Both the position numbers and the translations under genes were made by a program. The notes beneath the pieces were generated by a model that was given only the letters and a program-made list of their open reading frames with translations, had not been told where the DNA came from and did not search any database. From contig JAJYMU010000033.1 in the NCBI GenBank assembly GCA_021786655.1, positions 1-6,812 on the forward strand: a stretch of 6,812 bases of DNA. Reading direction: 5' to 3'. Positions 1 through 5,529 of this stretch are shown here, piece by piece. How positions within the stretch are numbered: the first letter of the stretch is position 1; every line of letters starts with the position of its first letter. This stretch comes from Bacteroidota bacterium (GTDB taxonomy: Bacteria > Bacteroidota > Ignavibacteria > Ignavibacteriales > Melioribacteraceae).

Positions 1-2
1 CT

Positions 3-362
3 TTTCAAATCTCAATTCCAAAAGATCTAATTACGCCCGATGAATTCGGCGATTATCAATTTCAATATAAATTTACAAATCTAACAGATTTCAAGATTTA
101 CGCTCCAATAACTTCACGCGGCTTCATAAAAGTTCTGCCGGACCTATCAACAGATGCAGACACCCGAACAGAAGATGAAAAGATTTTGGAATCACTTATC
201 TCCGTCCGCTCAGAAATTGCAGCACGCGGACACGTTTCTGTTGCAATCAACGGCAAACAAGCAACCTTCAAAACGCTGAATGAAATTGATTCTGCAATTG
301 TCCGCTACCAAAAAAAGTTGGGGATTTATAAAACACCAAAATTAGTTTCAAGGTTTGTATGA
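3..362 (+). CDS. gpW-like head-tail joining protein, 3' part (5' end outside window)
   Basis: An open frame enters from the left edge and ends at the TGA at 360-362, giving 119 visible residues. The last 60 residues look like lambda gpW, the small protein that plugs the portal and joins head to tail. They show a helix with SVRSEIAARG, a beta hairpin VSVAINGKQATFKTL, then a second helix EIDSAIVRYQKKLG and a basic tail, matching gpW's helix-hairpin-helix order. The position just before the portal gene is also gpW's place (A-W-B order in lambda). The stop overlaps the portal start in an ATGA, so the two are probably translationally coupled. Oddly, about 58 further residues precede the gpW-like part, without any in-frame ATG. 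gpW itself is only about 68 residues. A TTG at 186 could give a short gpW-sized form, but no good ribosome site precedes it. The family call rests on pattern and context, not on a search. Confidence 0.7.
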   Translation, partial: FQISIPKDLITPDEFGDYQFQYKFTNLTDFKIYAPITSRGFIKVLPDLSTDADTRTEDEKILESLISVRSEIAARGHVSVAINGKQATFKTLNEIDSAIVRYQKKLGIYKTPKLVSRFV

Positions 363-1936
363 CGCTCAAAGATTTCATAGCGGAAAAACTCGGCTTTGTT
401 GCTAAAGAAACCCATCATAAGATAATTCAACAGATGGGTGCTAAAAATTTTAATGCAGCTCAAATCTCACACCTTACAAATGATTGGGTTACTTCACTAG
501 GGACTTACAACAGTTCGCTTTACAAAGGTATTAGAATTATCCGTTCACGCGCACGCGAACTTTGTATGAATAATTCCTACGCAATAAAATTTCTTGACAT
601 CATTTCTAAAAACGTTATCGGTCCAGATGGATTTACATTAAAAAGCAAAGCCGGAGAATATTCTCAAGGTGAATTTAAATCCGATAAAATTGCAATTTCA
701 AAAATTCAAAATGGATTCTTCGATTGGAGTAAAGCCGATAATTGCACCATCAACGAAAATATTTCTTTCCGCGAAGCTTGTTCTGTTATTCTTAAAACAG
801 TTGCGCGCGATGGAGAAATTTTAATACGTCCGATTCAATCGCCCGGCATTAATAAATTTGGTTATGCACTCCAACTGATCAGCGCAGAATATCTTGATGA
901 AACTTACAATACTAAAACAAGTGATGGAAACACAGTTATAATGGGTGTTGAAGTTGACGCAAACAAAAAACCGGTTGCATACTGGTTAAGAAAATCCAAC
1001 GCAGAAACAGAAATTTATGGTACCTATCAAAGCGGAACTATGCAGCGCGTTCCGGCATCAGAAATTTTGCATCTATTTGTAAAAACTTACCCCGGTCAGT
1101 TGCGCGGTGTCAGCTGGTTTGCACCCGCCATGTTGATGATGAAAATGCTTGGCGGATTTGAAGAAGCGAAACTTGTTGATGCACGCGTTGGTGCAAGCAG
1201 AACCCTTGCATTAAAATATAAAGACAATGCAGCCGGAACAGAAATAAATGAAGCAAATATTTCCGGAGGTGAAGCTGTTAAATCAGATGGACAGGAAACC
1301 ATTTATCAAGATGTCACTCCGGGTCAGACATACATTGTACCAAAGGATATGGAGCCTTGGGCTTATGATCCTAAGTCGCCAAATGGAAATGAATCAGAAT
1401 TTGCAATGCACTATCTGCGCGGAATTGCATCCGGTTTATTAGTTTCTTTTATCTCACTCGCAAATAATTACAGCGCTGTTAATTATTCGTCTGGAAGGTT
1501 GAACCTATTGGACGAGAGAGAAACTTTTAGAGAACTTCAATCATGGTTCCGTGAACATTTCTTGGATTGGAATTTCCCGAAATTTTTAAATATGGCTCTC
1601 CTAACACAAGCCATTGTTTTGCCGCCCAGCAAATTCGATAAGTTTAATCAATTCTGGTTTACAGGTAGAAGCTGGCCTTGGGTTGATCCCGAAAAAGATA
1701 TTAAGGCTAAGGTTATTGCGCTAGAAAGCAATCTGGAAACTTTCGAATCAGTGTTAACTGAAAATGGAATCTGGCCTGAGGAACACTGGGAACAACTCAA
1801 AAAAGAAAAACAACTTTTCAAGGAGAATGGCTGGGAATGGCCGAATAGCAAAAACCAATCATTATCATCAAATGCCGGTACTGATACAACCGCTATTCCA
1901 ACAAATGGTAAAGCAAAAAGTTTAATTAAAAATTAA
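359..1936 (+). CDS. Phage portal protein, lambda gpB family
   Basis: This 525-residue protein would form the dodecameric ring at the capsid vertex through which DNA is packaged and ejected and on which the neck assembles. Its length is close to lambda gpB. Family landmarks appear in order: RIIRSRARELCMNNSYA (60-75) with the following NVIGPDG; TVARDGEILIRPI (147-159); LQLISAEYLDE (171-181); GVEVDANKKPVAYWL (196-210); VPASEILHLF followed by PGQLRGVSWFAPAM (231-258); the conserved LANNYSAVNYSSGR (367-380); and GRSWPWVDPEKD (436-447). The C-terminal 25 residues are polar and probably disordered. The ATG is preceded by AAGG at 350-353 with 5 bases between, and it overlaps the stop of the gpW-like gene. 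The capsid gene follows after 11 bases. Established knowledge: this family belongs to siphovirus-type head modules and sits between gpW and the protease. Confidence 0.95.
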   Translation: MTLKDFIAEKLGFVAKETHHKIIQQMGAKNFNAAQISHLTNDWVTSLGTYNSSLYKGIRIIRSRARELCMNNSYAIKFLDIISKNVIGPDGFTLKSKAGEYSQGEFKSDKIAISKIQNGFFDWSKADNCTINENISFREACSVILKTVARDGEILIRPIQSPGINKFGYALQLISAEYLDETYNTKTSDGNTVIMGVEVDANKKPVAYWLRKSNAETEIYGTYQSGTMQRVPASEILHLFVKTYPGQLRGVSWFAPAMLMMKMLGGFEEAKLVDARVGASRTLALKYKDNAAGTEINEANISGGEAVKSDGQETIYQDVTPGQTYIVPKDMEPWAYDPKSPNGNESEFAMHYLRGIASGLLVSFISLANNYSAVNYSSGRLNLLDERETFRELQSWFREHFLDWNFPKFLNMALLTQAIVLPPSKFDKFNQFWFTGRSWPWVDPEKDIKAKVIALESNLETFESVLTENGIWPEEHWEQLKKEKQLFKENGWEWPNSKNQSLSSNAGTDTTAIPTNGKAKSLIKN

Positions 1937-1947
1937 AAGGATAAAAA

Positions 1948-3864
1948 ATGGAAATCGAAATTAAAGGGTTGGAGCCGGATAAATTAAATCCTCACCAATA
2001 CGGCGGTATGTGCAGCCGCGCAACAGTAATATTCCAGCGTGCCGCTGATGGAAATATTGATTCCGGCATTGATGCAATTGCAACTACGGATGCGCCGGCG
2101 GTTGTGGTTGATTGGGAGCGCTGGGAATTGGTGCGCGAAATACTTCCAATGAAATATGCGGTGCTTCCTAAAAGCGATAAGGTCCCGCTTCTTGATGCGC
2201 ATAAACGCGGTTCTATAAAAGAAAACTTGATCGGCTCGGCAAGAAATTGGAAAGCTGACGGAACAGATCTGCTTGCAAAATTATTCGTAAGTAAATCAGA
2301 GGTTGGCGTTCGCGATAAAATAATGGAAGGTCATATTGATTCCGTTTCTCTTGGTTACGAAACAGATTCGAATCAAACGGTGGAGATACCTAAAAAAGCA
2401 GAAGTAATTATTGACGGTGTTTCTTACAAAAATGAATTTGAAGATGATATGCCGCTATTAGTGCGTACTTGGTTCAAAGTTAAAGAACTGTCTTTGGTCC
2501 CGATTGGTGCCGATGAAGCCGCAAAACTAAAAAGAGCCGCAGAGCATTCCGGCATTTCAAGCACCGATCCGGAATTACAGAAGAAATTAGATGAAGCTGC
2601 TAACCAAATAAAAAGTTTGGAAACAAAAATTAACTCATTTAAAGGAGGTCCTAACATGGCCGAACAAGTAGAAAAAACTCCCGAACAACTTCTTAAGGAA
2701 GAAAGGGAACGTGTAAAAGCAATTGAAACAATTTCCGAAAGATTTTCCGGCAATGTTACAAACATGCGCCAGCTTAAGGAAGATGCAATTGCTAACGGAA
2801 TAACTGAACTTGAATTCAGTTCAATATTGTTAAAAAACTTCAATGAAAACAAACCGATTGAAACACCCCTCGGAGATGTTGATTTAACAGAAAGACAACT
2901 CCAAGATTATTCTTTGATGCGCGCGCTTAAAGCGCAGCTCACAAAGGATTGGAAGGGCGCTGGTTTGGAAAAAGAAGTTAGTGATGCAATAGCCAAGAAA
3001 GCTGATAAAGCACCTCAAGGCACATTCATTCCTCAGCGAATACTTAATAAAGGAATGTTGAGCGCTATTAGAATGAACTCTCGTGCTGCTATGACCACAA
3101 CAAACGCTGCAGATATTATTAAAACTGAACTTGCAGATAATATGTGGATTGCACTTTTGCGAAATAAAATGGTTTGCCGTCAGGCCGGGGCTAAAGTTCT
3201 TTCGGGTTTAGTCGGCAATCTTGATATTCCAAAACAATTGGCAACCGGAACATTCCACTGGGTCGCTGAGCAAGGAATCGGCACACAAACGAATTTAACG
3301 GTCAGCAAACTTTCATTAACGCCAAAAGACGGCTGGGCGCAGCAGATATATGGACGCAGAACCTTCTTGCAAACAACGCCATCAATTGAAGCGTTGATGT
3401 TTGAAGATTTGAATACACTTGCCGCGCTCGGATTAGATTATGCTGGTTTAATGGGACCTGGTACAAATTCACCAACCGGCACATTAACTTGGCCGAAGAT
3501 GGTTGAATTTGAATCTGATGTTGAAACCAACAACGCCGACACGTCTTCGATGACTTTTGTTACCAATCCGCGCGTTAAAGCCGCATTGAAAACAACTCTC
3601 AAGGGAACATATCAGCAATATTTAATGGACCCCGACGGCAAGACGTGCAACGGTTATCCGGTACTTAGCACAAATCAAACGGATGCCGGCGTTATAATCT
3701 TCGGAGATTTTTCTCAGTTAATTTTTGCCGAATGGGGATTGATTGACATCCTTGTTAATCCTTATTCTGATAACGGTGATGTAAAGCTAACGCTGTTTGT
3801 TACTGCAGATGTTGGCGTTCGTCAACCGGGCGCGTTTTCAGTTTCCACAAACGCAGAAGCATAA
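1948..3864 (+). CDS. Fused prohead protease / scaffold-like linker / HK97-fold major capsid protein
   Basis: This 638-residue polypeptide carries three parts. Residues about 55-190 look like an HK97-type prohead serine protease: His85 in LLDAHKRGSI, Ser134 in SVSLGYE, and the closing motif VKELSLVPIGADEAA (178-192). Residues about 207-300 are charged and helical, with a likely coiled coil (208-230) and KEERERVKAIETI, resembling a scaffold or delta domain. Residues about 312-638 are an HK97 gp5-type major capsid protein, with LLRNKMVCRQAGAKVLSGL (403-421), DIPKQ, LSLTPKDGWAQ, LALGLDYAGLMGPGT-like helix and loop (about 491-506), and VTADVGVRQPGAF near the end. The protease would act inside the procapsid and remove the linker at maturation; the cut site cannot be placed from sequence. 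AAAAGGA at 1935-1941 supports the start. The frame is uninterrupted, so this is a true fusion rather than two genes. A strong internal start at 2656 is described separately. The fusion recalls the tripartite capsid gene of Salmonella phage Gifsy-2, although that protease is ClpP-like. Confidence 0.93.
   Translation: MEIEIKGLEPDKLNPHQYGGMCSRATVIFQRAADGNIDSGIDAIATTDAPAVVVDWERWELVREILPMKYAVLPKSDKVPLLDAHKRGSIKENLIGSARNWKADGTDLLAKLFVSKSEVGVRDKIMEGHIDSVSLGYETDSNQTVEIPKKAEVIIDGVSYKNEFEDDMPLLVRTWFKVKELSLVPIGADEAAKLKRAAEHSGISSTDPELQKKLDEAANQIKSLETKINSFKGGPNMAEQVEKTPEQLLKEERERVKAIETISERFSGNVTNMRQLKEDAIANGITELEFSSILLKNFNENKPIETPLGDVDLTERQLQDYSLMRALKAQLTKDWKGAGLEKEVSDAIAKKADKAPQGTFIPQRILNKGMLSAIRMNSRAAMTTTNAADIIKTELADNMWIALLRNKMVCRQAGAKVLSGLVGNLDIPKQLATGTFHWVAEQGIGTQTNLTVSKLSLTPKDGWAQQIYGRRTFLQTTPSIEALMFEDLNTLAALGLDYAGLMGPGTNSPTGTLTWPKMVEFESDVETNNADTSSMTFVTNPRVKAALKTTLKGTYQQYLMDPDGKTCNGYPVLSTNQTDAGVIIFGDFSQLIFAEWGLIDILVNPYSDNGDVKLTLFVTADVGVRQPGAFSVSTNAEA
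2641..2658 (+). promoter_or_regulatory. Internal ribosome binding site and start codon within the capsid fusion gene
   Basis: AAAGGAGG occupies 2641-2648 and ATG follows at 2656-2658. This is eight bases of complementarity to the 16S rRNA 3' end at ideal spacing, the best Shine-Dalgarno match in the window. It encodes Lys-Gly-Gly in the long form, so chance is possible, but the in-frame ATG at the domain boundary argues for function. Confidence 0.65.
2656..3864 (+). CDS. Predicted internal-start product: scaffold plus major capsid protein without protease
   Basis: An ATG at 2656 lies in frame inside the protease-capsid gene (Met237 of the long form). It would give a 402-residue product containing the helical scaffold-like segment and the whole HK97-fold capsid protein, but no protease. 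The ATG is preceded by AAAGGAGG with 7 bases between, a better ribosome site than that of the full-length start. The start falls exactly at the domain boundary, after the protease and a coiled-coil tail. 402 residues is a usual length for an HK97-type capsid precursor. Hundreds of capsid subunits are needed per head but only a modest number of proteases, so independent initiation of the capsid part would give the right ratio. The principle is known from lambda, where the scaffold Nu3 starts inside the protease gene C. Use of this start is inferred, not shown. Confidence 0.65.
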   Translation: MAEQVEKTPEQLLKEERERVKAIETISERFSGNVTNMRQLKEDAIANGITELEFSSILLKNFNENKPIETPLGDVDLTERQLQDYSLMRALKAQLTKDWKGAGLEKEVSDAIAKKADKAPQGTFIPQRILNKGMLSAIRMNSRAAMTTTNAADIIKTELADNMWIALLRNKMVCRQAGAKVLSGLVGNLDIPKQLATGTFHWVAEQGIGTQTNLTVSKLSLTPKDGWAQQIYGRRTFLQTTPSIEALMFEDLNTLAALGLDYAGLMGPGTNSPTGTLTWPKMVEFESDVETNNADTSSMTFVTNPRVKAALKTTLKGTYQQYLMDPDGKTCNGYPVLSTNQTDAGVIIFGDFSQLIFAEWGLIDILVNPYSDNGDVKLTLFVTADVGVRQPGAFSVSTNAEA

Positions 3865-3878
3865 GAGAAACGTTTTAC

Positions 3879-3898
3879 GGGCTGGCTTAGTCCAGCCC
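3879..3898 (+). other. Perfect intergenic hairpin after the capsid gene
   Basis: GGGCTGG (3879-3885) pairs perfectly with CCAGCCC (3892-3898) across the six-base loop CTTAGT, 14 bases after the capsid stop codon. No T-run follows on the + strand (AATTAATAAATAATG comes next), nor on the opposite strand, so it is not a clear intrinsic terminator. It may protect the 3' end of the capsid mRNA or lower readthrough into the later genes. The structure is seen directly; its role is inferred. Confidence 0.6.
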
Positions 3899-3939
3899 AA
3901 TTAATAAATAATGTTTAACAAACGCAGAGGAGAACTACA

Positions 3940-4137
3940 ATGGGCGAATTCGATCCTAAAAGAATAAACGAAACTGAAAAGCTGAAGGTGCTGAAACCGT
4001 GTATCGTTCGTGAAGCCGGTGCCGAAAAAGGCAGACACGTTAAACCGGGCGATATTGTAACAATGAAGGGTGTTGAGAAAGCCGAACTTTTAATTCGCGA
4101 TCAAGCGGTTTTGGCAAAGGAAGAAAAAAGTAAATAA
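3940..4137 (+). CDS. Small phage protein of unknown function, in the gpFI position
   Basis: A 65-residue protein (predicted charged, cytoplasmic, no membrane segment) that I do not recognise as a named family. Residues about 15-60 (LKVLKPCIVREAG, then GRHVKPGDIVTM, then AELLIRDQAVLAKEE) have the look of a small beta domain: a strand, a Gly-containing turn with a PGD motif, another strand, then a short helix. Similar short proteins are common just after capsid genes in tailed phages and may be head accessory or decoration proteins. The start is supported by AGAGGAG at 3926-3932, 7 bases before the ATG. In lambda order the slot between capsid and FII holds FI, a packaging accessory, but there is no visible sequence resemblance to FI. 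The Lys/Glu-rich end is typical of small proteins and not informative. Confidence 0.8.
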   Translation: MGEFDPKRINETEKLKVLKPCIVREAGAEKGRHVKPGDIVTMKGVEKAELLIRDQAVLAKEEKSK

Positions 4138-4138
4138 C

Positions 4139-4156
4139 ATCCTGAGCGAAGCGAAG
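4139..4156. repeat. Fragment resembling a widespread intergenic repeat
   Basis: ATCCTGAGCGAAGCGAAG, two bases after the stop of the 65-residue gene, resembles from memory a short repeat scattered through many bacterial genomes, usually ending in GGAT so that ATCC and GGAT can pair. Here the right end reads AAAC, so the palindrome is incomplete. The internal GCGAA-GCGAA duplication is seen directly; membership of a repeat family was not tested. Confidence 0.35.
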
Positions 4157-4178
4157 AAACTAAAATTTGTAAATAATT

Positions 4179-4197
4179 AAAAGGAGACAATCCCTTG
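4179..4197 (+). promoter_or_regulatory. Ribosome binding site that fixes a TTG start
   Basis: AAAAGGAG at 4179-4186 lies 8 bases before TTG at 4195-4197. An in-frame TAA at 4174 rules out a longer start, and the next in-frame ATG (4279) has no ribosome site and would remove the signal peptide. The TTG is therefore the most likely start. Confidence 0.75.
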
Positions 4198-4701
4198 AAA
4201 ATATTAAAAATAATTTTTGTGTTTGCGGTATTGCTTCTCTTTAGCATTCCGCTTTGTGCGCAAACAACAACCAATGCAATGACTGAATTGAATGAAGCAA
4301 GCGGACAAGGTTTTTATTTCGCTTCAACAGTTCATGTTGACAGCGCACAAATAAAATATTCTGACGGATTAAAATTCCGTCAACTTGCCGAGATTAGTTC
4401 AACTTACCCATTGCAATATTCTTACAGAGTTAGCAAAGTGACGGCATCGGATTCGCTGAACTTCAGCGCATATATCTTGGGTTGTTATTCTAATCCTTCA
4501 ACAAATGCCAATTGGTTTGCGGTTGATACTCTGTTTACAGCGGCGGTACTCACTTCAACATCAACTCCATTAGTTGCTGCGGGTTCGACTGATCTGAATA
4601 ATAAAAGACCATTGTATTTAAAATTAAAAATTGTCAATAACGGCACCGGCTCAAAACATTTTAACATCGAGACATTCAATTTGTGGAATCCGAAGAAATA
4701 A
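4195..4701 (+). CDS. Exported protein with Sec signal peptide, unknown function
   Basis: A 168-residue protein that I cannot assign to a family. Residues 1-22 form a clear Sec signal peptide: a basic start (MKILK), a hydrophobic core (IIFVFAVLLLFSI), and a cleavage site after Leu-Cys-Ala, before Gln23. The Cys is not in a convincing lipobox (IPLC), so a lipoprotein is unlikely. The mature part of about 146 residues is rich in Ser, Thr and Asn with alternating hydrophobic residues (LNFSAYILG, YLKLKIVNNG, FNIETFNLWNPKK), suggesting an all-beta, sandwich-like fold. Phage head proteins assemble in the cytoplasm and normally lack signal peptides, so this gene looks like an extra passenger (moron) between capsid and neck genes; changing the host surface or blocking superinfection are possible but unproven roles. 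Alternatively the hydrophobic end may anchor a virion or decoration protein. It starts with TTG and ends one base before the next gene's ATG, so it belongs to the same transcript. Confidence 0.85.
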   Translation: MKILKIIFVFAVLLLFSIPLCAQTTTNAMTELNEASGQGFYFASTVHVDSAQIKYSDGLKFRQLAEISSTYPLQYSYRVSKVTASDSLNFSAYILGCYSNPSTNANWFAVDTLFTAAVLTSTSTPLVAAGSTDLNNKRPLYLKLKIVNNGTGSKHFNIETFNLWNPKK

Positions 4702-4702
4702 C

Positions 4703-5014
4703 ATGATCCAAGAAACTTCCATATTTCTTAGCACAAACGATTTTGCAGAACCGTTCACCGCAACACCGGTGGGCGGTTCGGCTCGTAATATTAACGGCAT
4801 CTGGAAAACTGAAAATTCTCCGACCCAAGCCGGTGATGTGACCATTATTAACGACGCGCCAAGCGTTGAATTTGCAACCGCGGATTCAACCGCTCTTATA
4901 AAAGGAAGCACAATAAAAAGAAACAGCACCAACGAAACATTTTATGTGCTGGATCCCGGATTAGATATTGACGGATTTACAACCAAAACTTTAACGCGGG
5001 ATATTCCACAATGA
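4703..5014 (+). CDS. Head-tail attachment protein, lambda gpFII-like
   Basis: A 103-residue protein with the pattern of the gpFII-type head-tail joining family, which binds the filled head's connector and forms the docking surface for the tail. It shows NDFAEPFTA near the start (12-20), a short strand NGIWKTEN (31-38), a predicted beta core DVTIIN / PSVEFATADS (45-62), then LIKGSTI followed by ETFYVLDPGLDIDGFTTKTL (65-97). This matches the family order: D-F-A-E-P motif, central sheet, KGD-like turn, then Y-V-hydrophobic with PDxDG. The length fits (lambda gpFII is 117). The ATG at 4703 sits one base after the previous stop, with only a weak GAAGA upstream, so translation is probably coupled. 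A longer reading from TTG 4631 would overlap the previous gene by 71 bases and lacks a ribosome site. The stop overlaps the next ATG in an ATGA. Confidence 0.72.
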   Translation: MIQETSIFLSTNDFAEPFTATPVGGSARNINGIWKTENSPTQAGDVTIINDAPSVEFATADSTALIKGSTIKRNSTNETFYVLDPGLDIDGFTTKTLTRDIPQ

Positions 5015-5460
5015 GTTTACCAACCTTACATGACAATCTGATAATCACAGCAATTGTTACGGCGTTCAATACGCTTAAAACTGCAAGCGCGGATTACCAT
5101 GTGGTTGCAAAAAAAGTTTTAGATTCAAATGTTACGCCGGTTAGTGAAACCGAAAGACCGGCTTATAACATCAGCGAAGGGGACGAAGAATTTTTGCAAG
5201 AAGATTCATCAAGCACTTTCCACGATAATAGACTTACGGTGAATATAGACCTCATTGCGGATTCCGCTTCCGATTGCCGCAAGATGAAAGCCGACGCGAT
5301 GAAAATTATCAAAGCAAATCTTAAATGGACTTTAAACTGGGTTCTTACAACGCGGTATTTAACAACGCAAAAAAATGTAATTGATCATCTCGGCAACTTG
5401 GTTGCAAACAGACGAATAATAATTGAAGTACAATATCGTAAAACAGCATGGAGCGATTGA
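5011..5460 (+). CDS. Tail terminator / minor tail protein, gpU-like
   Basis: A 149-residue protein probably capping the tail tube at the end that joins the head. Residues 1-30 form a helix (LHDNLIITAIVTAFNTLK), followed by an extended middle with RPAYNISEGDEEF (49-61). The pattern RLTVNIDLIA (74-83), then a long helix SDCRKMKADAMKIIKANL (87-104), and a final strand RRIIIEVQYRKTAWSD (134-149), is typical of the alpha/beta tail-terminator fold: strand, helix that selects subunits, closing strand with I-E-V-x-Y-R. The location between the gpFII-like gene and the tail tube gene agrees. It overlaps the upstream gene through ATGA (5011-5014), so it is translationally coupled. Lambda has an additional gene Z here; no separate Z is present, and this protein could alternatively fill Z's role. 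Function is inferred mainly from position and shape. Confidence 0.65.
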   Translation: MSLPTLHDNLIITAIVTAFNTLKTASADYHVVAKKVLDSNVTPVSETERPAYNISEGDEEFLQEDSSSTFHDNRLTVNIDLIADSASDCRKMKADAMKIIKANLKWTLNWVLTTRYLTTQKNVIDHLGNLVANRRIIIEVQYRKTAWSD

Positions 5461-5464
5461 GTGC

Positions 5465-5513
5465 GGTAAACAGTAAGCGGTAAGCAGTAGGCAGTAAGAA
5501 GTAAAAAGATAAA
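5465..5513. repeat. Heptamer tandem array, about seven degenerate copies
   Basis: Starting five bases after the tail terminator stop, 7-bp units follow without gaps: GGTAAAC, AGTAAGC, GGTAAGC, AGTAGGC, AGTAAGA, AGTAAAA, AGATAAA. The unit consensus is RGTARRM. It fills the gap before the next gene's ribosome site. The type resembles short tandemly repeated heptamers known from cyanobacteria and other bacteria; from memory the opposite strand (TTACTGCCTACTGC) is common in bacterial intergenic DNA. Confidence 0.85.
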
Positions 5514-5529
5514 AGCAAAGGAGTTTAAT

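Noticed and set aside
1248..1442. 64-codon + strand frame inside the portal gene
   Set aside because: It is wholly contained in the well-supported portal frame and shows no protein family pattern.
2424..2852. 142-codon open frame on the minus strand
   Set aside because: It lies wholly inside the protease-capsid gene, reads as Ser/Leu-rich antisense sequence, and has no domain pattern. It is a shadow of the sense gene.
3879..3916. Rho-independent terminator after the capsid gene
   Set aside because: The stem is perfect but no T-run follows on either strand, and further genes of the same module continue downstream. It is kept only as a hairpin.
4195..4260. Lipoprotein signal in the exported protein
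   Set aside because: The residues before the Cys (Ile-Pro-Leu) do not fit a lipobox, and Leu-Cys-Ala followed by Gln fits ordinary signal peptidase I cleavage better.
4631..4702. N-terminal extension of the gpFII-like gene from TTG 4631
   Set aside because: It would overlap the exported-protein gene by 71 bases, has no ribosome site, and adds residues not expected before the DFAEP motif; ATG 4703 is better.
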